DNA of 64,000 bases from Verrucomicrobiota bacterium. Its GTDB lineage: Bacteria > Verrucomicrobiota > Verrucomicrobiia > Opitutales > Opitutaceae. Shown piece by piece: positions 63,164 through 64,000 of the stretch. Position numbers and translations under genes: made by a program. The stretch is from positions 1 through 64,000 of the forward strand of contig JADKHC010000001.1 in assembly GCA_016721945.1 (NCBI GenBank), read 5' to 3'. A model generated the notes under the pieces. The model had not been told where the DNA came from and ran no database searches. It worked only from the letters and a program-made list of their open reading frames with translations. How positions within the stretch are numbered: position 1 is the first letter of the stretch; each line of letters opens with the position of its first letter.

Positions 63164-64000
63164 ATGCGCATCACCATCGTCCAGGGTGCCTTTCTTCCCG
63201 TACCTCCACTGCTCGGCGGCGCGGTTGAAAAAGTCTGGTTCAACCTGGGGAAGGAATTCGCCCGCCGAGGCCACGACGTCATCCACCTGTCGCGCGCCTA
63301 CCAGGACCTGCCGAAAAACGAAACGCTCGACGGCGTTCATCATCGCCGCGTCTCCGGCTTTCCCTCGCCCGCCACCACTTCGCGACGGCTGCTGCTCGAT
63401 TTCTGGTATGCTTTGCGCGTGAGATCGCAGCTCCCGCCCGCAGATATCCTTGTAACGAATACATTCTGGTTGCCCGCCATCGAATATCGGCGCTCGCGTG
63501 GCCTTCGCTACGTACACGTCGCCCGCTACCCGAAGGGCCAGCTCAAACTCTATCGCGACGCGATTCTGCAAACCGTTTCCGAACCCATTCGCCAGGCTAT
63601 AATCGCCGAACGACCTCAAGCCGCAGACCGCGTACGCGTCATCGCTTATCCACTCGCCGAACGTTACCTCCGTCCCGAATTCCGCCCCGCCAGTCAGACC
63701 ATTCTCTACACCGGCCGGGTTCATCCGGAAAAAGGCGTACACCTGCTCGTCAAAGCCTTCTCCCATCTCTCGCCAGTCGATCGAGCTGGTTGGAAACTTC
63801 AAATCGTAGGGCCCAGCGAAATTGCCTGCGGCGGCGGCGGTGACGCTTACCTCGCGGAACTGCGCAATTCGGCCATCAGTGCCGGCGGTTGTGTTGAATT
63901 TACGGGTCGCATTTTCGACGAGACCCGACTGATCGAACACTACAACAACGCCAGTATCTTTGTTTATCCCTCGCTGGCGGAACGCGGCGAAACCTTCGGT
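63164..64000 (+). CDS. Glycosyltransferase family 4, partial (right edge)
   Basis: Starts ATG 63164 and is open to the window end (279 residues seen). MRITIVQGAFLPVPPLLGGA, VEKVWFNLGKEFARRGHDVI and TILYTGRVHPEKGVHLLVKAF are GT4 hallmarks; the E-x7-E motif is just being reached (NNASIFVYPSLAERGETFG). It is coupled with the previous gene by a 5-bp gap. Confidence 0.85.
   Translation, partial: MRITIVQGAFLPVPPLLGGAVEKVWFNLGKEFARRGHDVIHLSRAYQDLPKNETLDGVHHRRVSGFPSPATTSRRLLLDFWYALRVRSQLPPADILVTNTFWLPAIEYRRSRGLRYVHVARYPKGQLKLYRDAILQTVSEPIRQAIIAERPQAADRVRVIAYPLAERYLRPEFRPASQTILYTGRVHPEKGVHLLVKAFSHLSPVDRAGWKLQIVGPSEIACGGGGDAYLAELRNSAISAGGCVEFTGRIFDETRLIEHYNNASIFVYPSLAERGETFG

Overview
The window looks like a chromosomal segment of a Gram-negative, GC-rich bacterium of the Verrucomicrobiota, most likely Opitutales/Opitutaceae-like. 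This is inferred from a 51-residue small basic protein of the verrucomicrobial/chlamydial type (42281-42436), lipid A and GT9 (LPS) genes, a nucleotide-sugar dehydrogenase of the long type, many secreted glycoside hydrolases and RHS proteins, and dispersed intergenic repeats. No 16S rRNA or other definitive marker is present.

Layout. 1-6840 (minus) is a giant secreted protein gene: a signal peptide, 11 near-identical repeats of about 86-88 residues, a calcium-loop segment, then RHS/YD repeats running off the left edge. It is split by two frameshifts. 7664-8560 is an XRE-type regulator preceded by a cluster of repeated 14-bp sites. 8707-20122 carries a GH31 glycosidase, priA (frameshifted), a Fur-family regulator, a TPR protein, the proteostasis block clpX (frameshifted)-clpP-tig, and a GH3 beta-glucosidase. 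20127-24173 is accessory: a gene with an in-frame TGA, a vapBC pair, a duplicated 5' end of tsaB, and a membrane/TPR protein. 24179-34877 is mostly housekeeping: tsaB-alr, ugd, an aminotransferase, ftsH, tilS, serS and a GT9 transferase. 35002-39013 holds an unusual LpxL-GT9 fusion and two oligopeptide-type ABC ATPases. 39125-51773 holds trmL, a response regulator, thrH, smpB, rpoZ, cutA, the small basic protein, dedA, two ABC-2 permeases, rnc, mfd (frameshifted, with palindromic repeats inserted in the reading frame), a SurA-like foldase and radC. A PAP2 protein follows.

The most interesting region is 52741-57740. A tRNA-Tyr gene has been cut in its anticodon loop: its 5' half lies at 57731-57770 and its 3' half at 52695-52750, and the two rejoin into a perfect 86-nt tRNA-Tyr across a 10-bp direct repeat. 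The 4,990-bp islet between them has no recognisable integrase. It carries its own complete tRNA-Tyr, a dead phospholipase-D-type nuclease gene, and a tightly coupled five-gene operon of exported proteins. Two of these are 'core-less RHS tips': the same signal peptide joined directly to the RHS-associated motif, followed by unrelated C-terminal domains. One has a papain-like Cys/His/Asp pattern and the other an HExxH zinc-peptidase motif. Each is followed by a small exported protein that could be its immunity partner.

57924-64000 holds a cardiolipin synthase, a tandem 1.15-kb duplication carrying two RAYT (Y1) transposases, and two GT4 glycosyltransferases, the last cut by the window edge. Several single-copy, normally essential genes (priA, clpX) and mfd each carry a one-base frameshift at short runs of identical bases. 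The simplest reading is residual sequencing error, so other broken genes here should be judged with that in mind.
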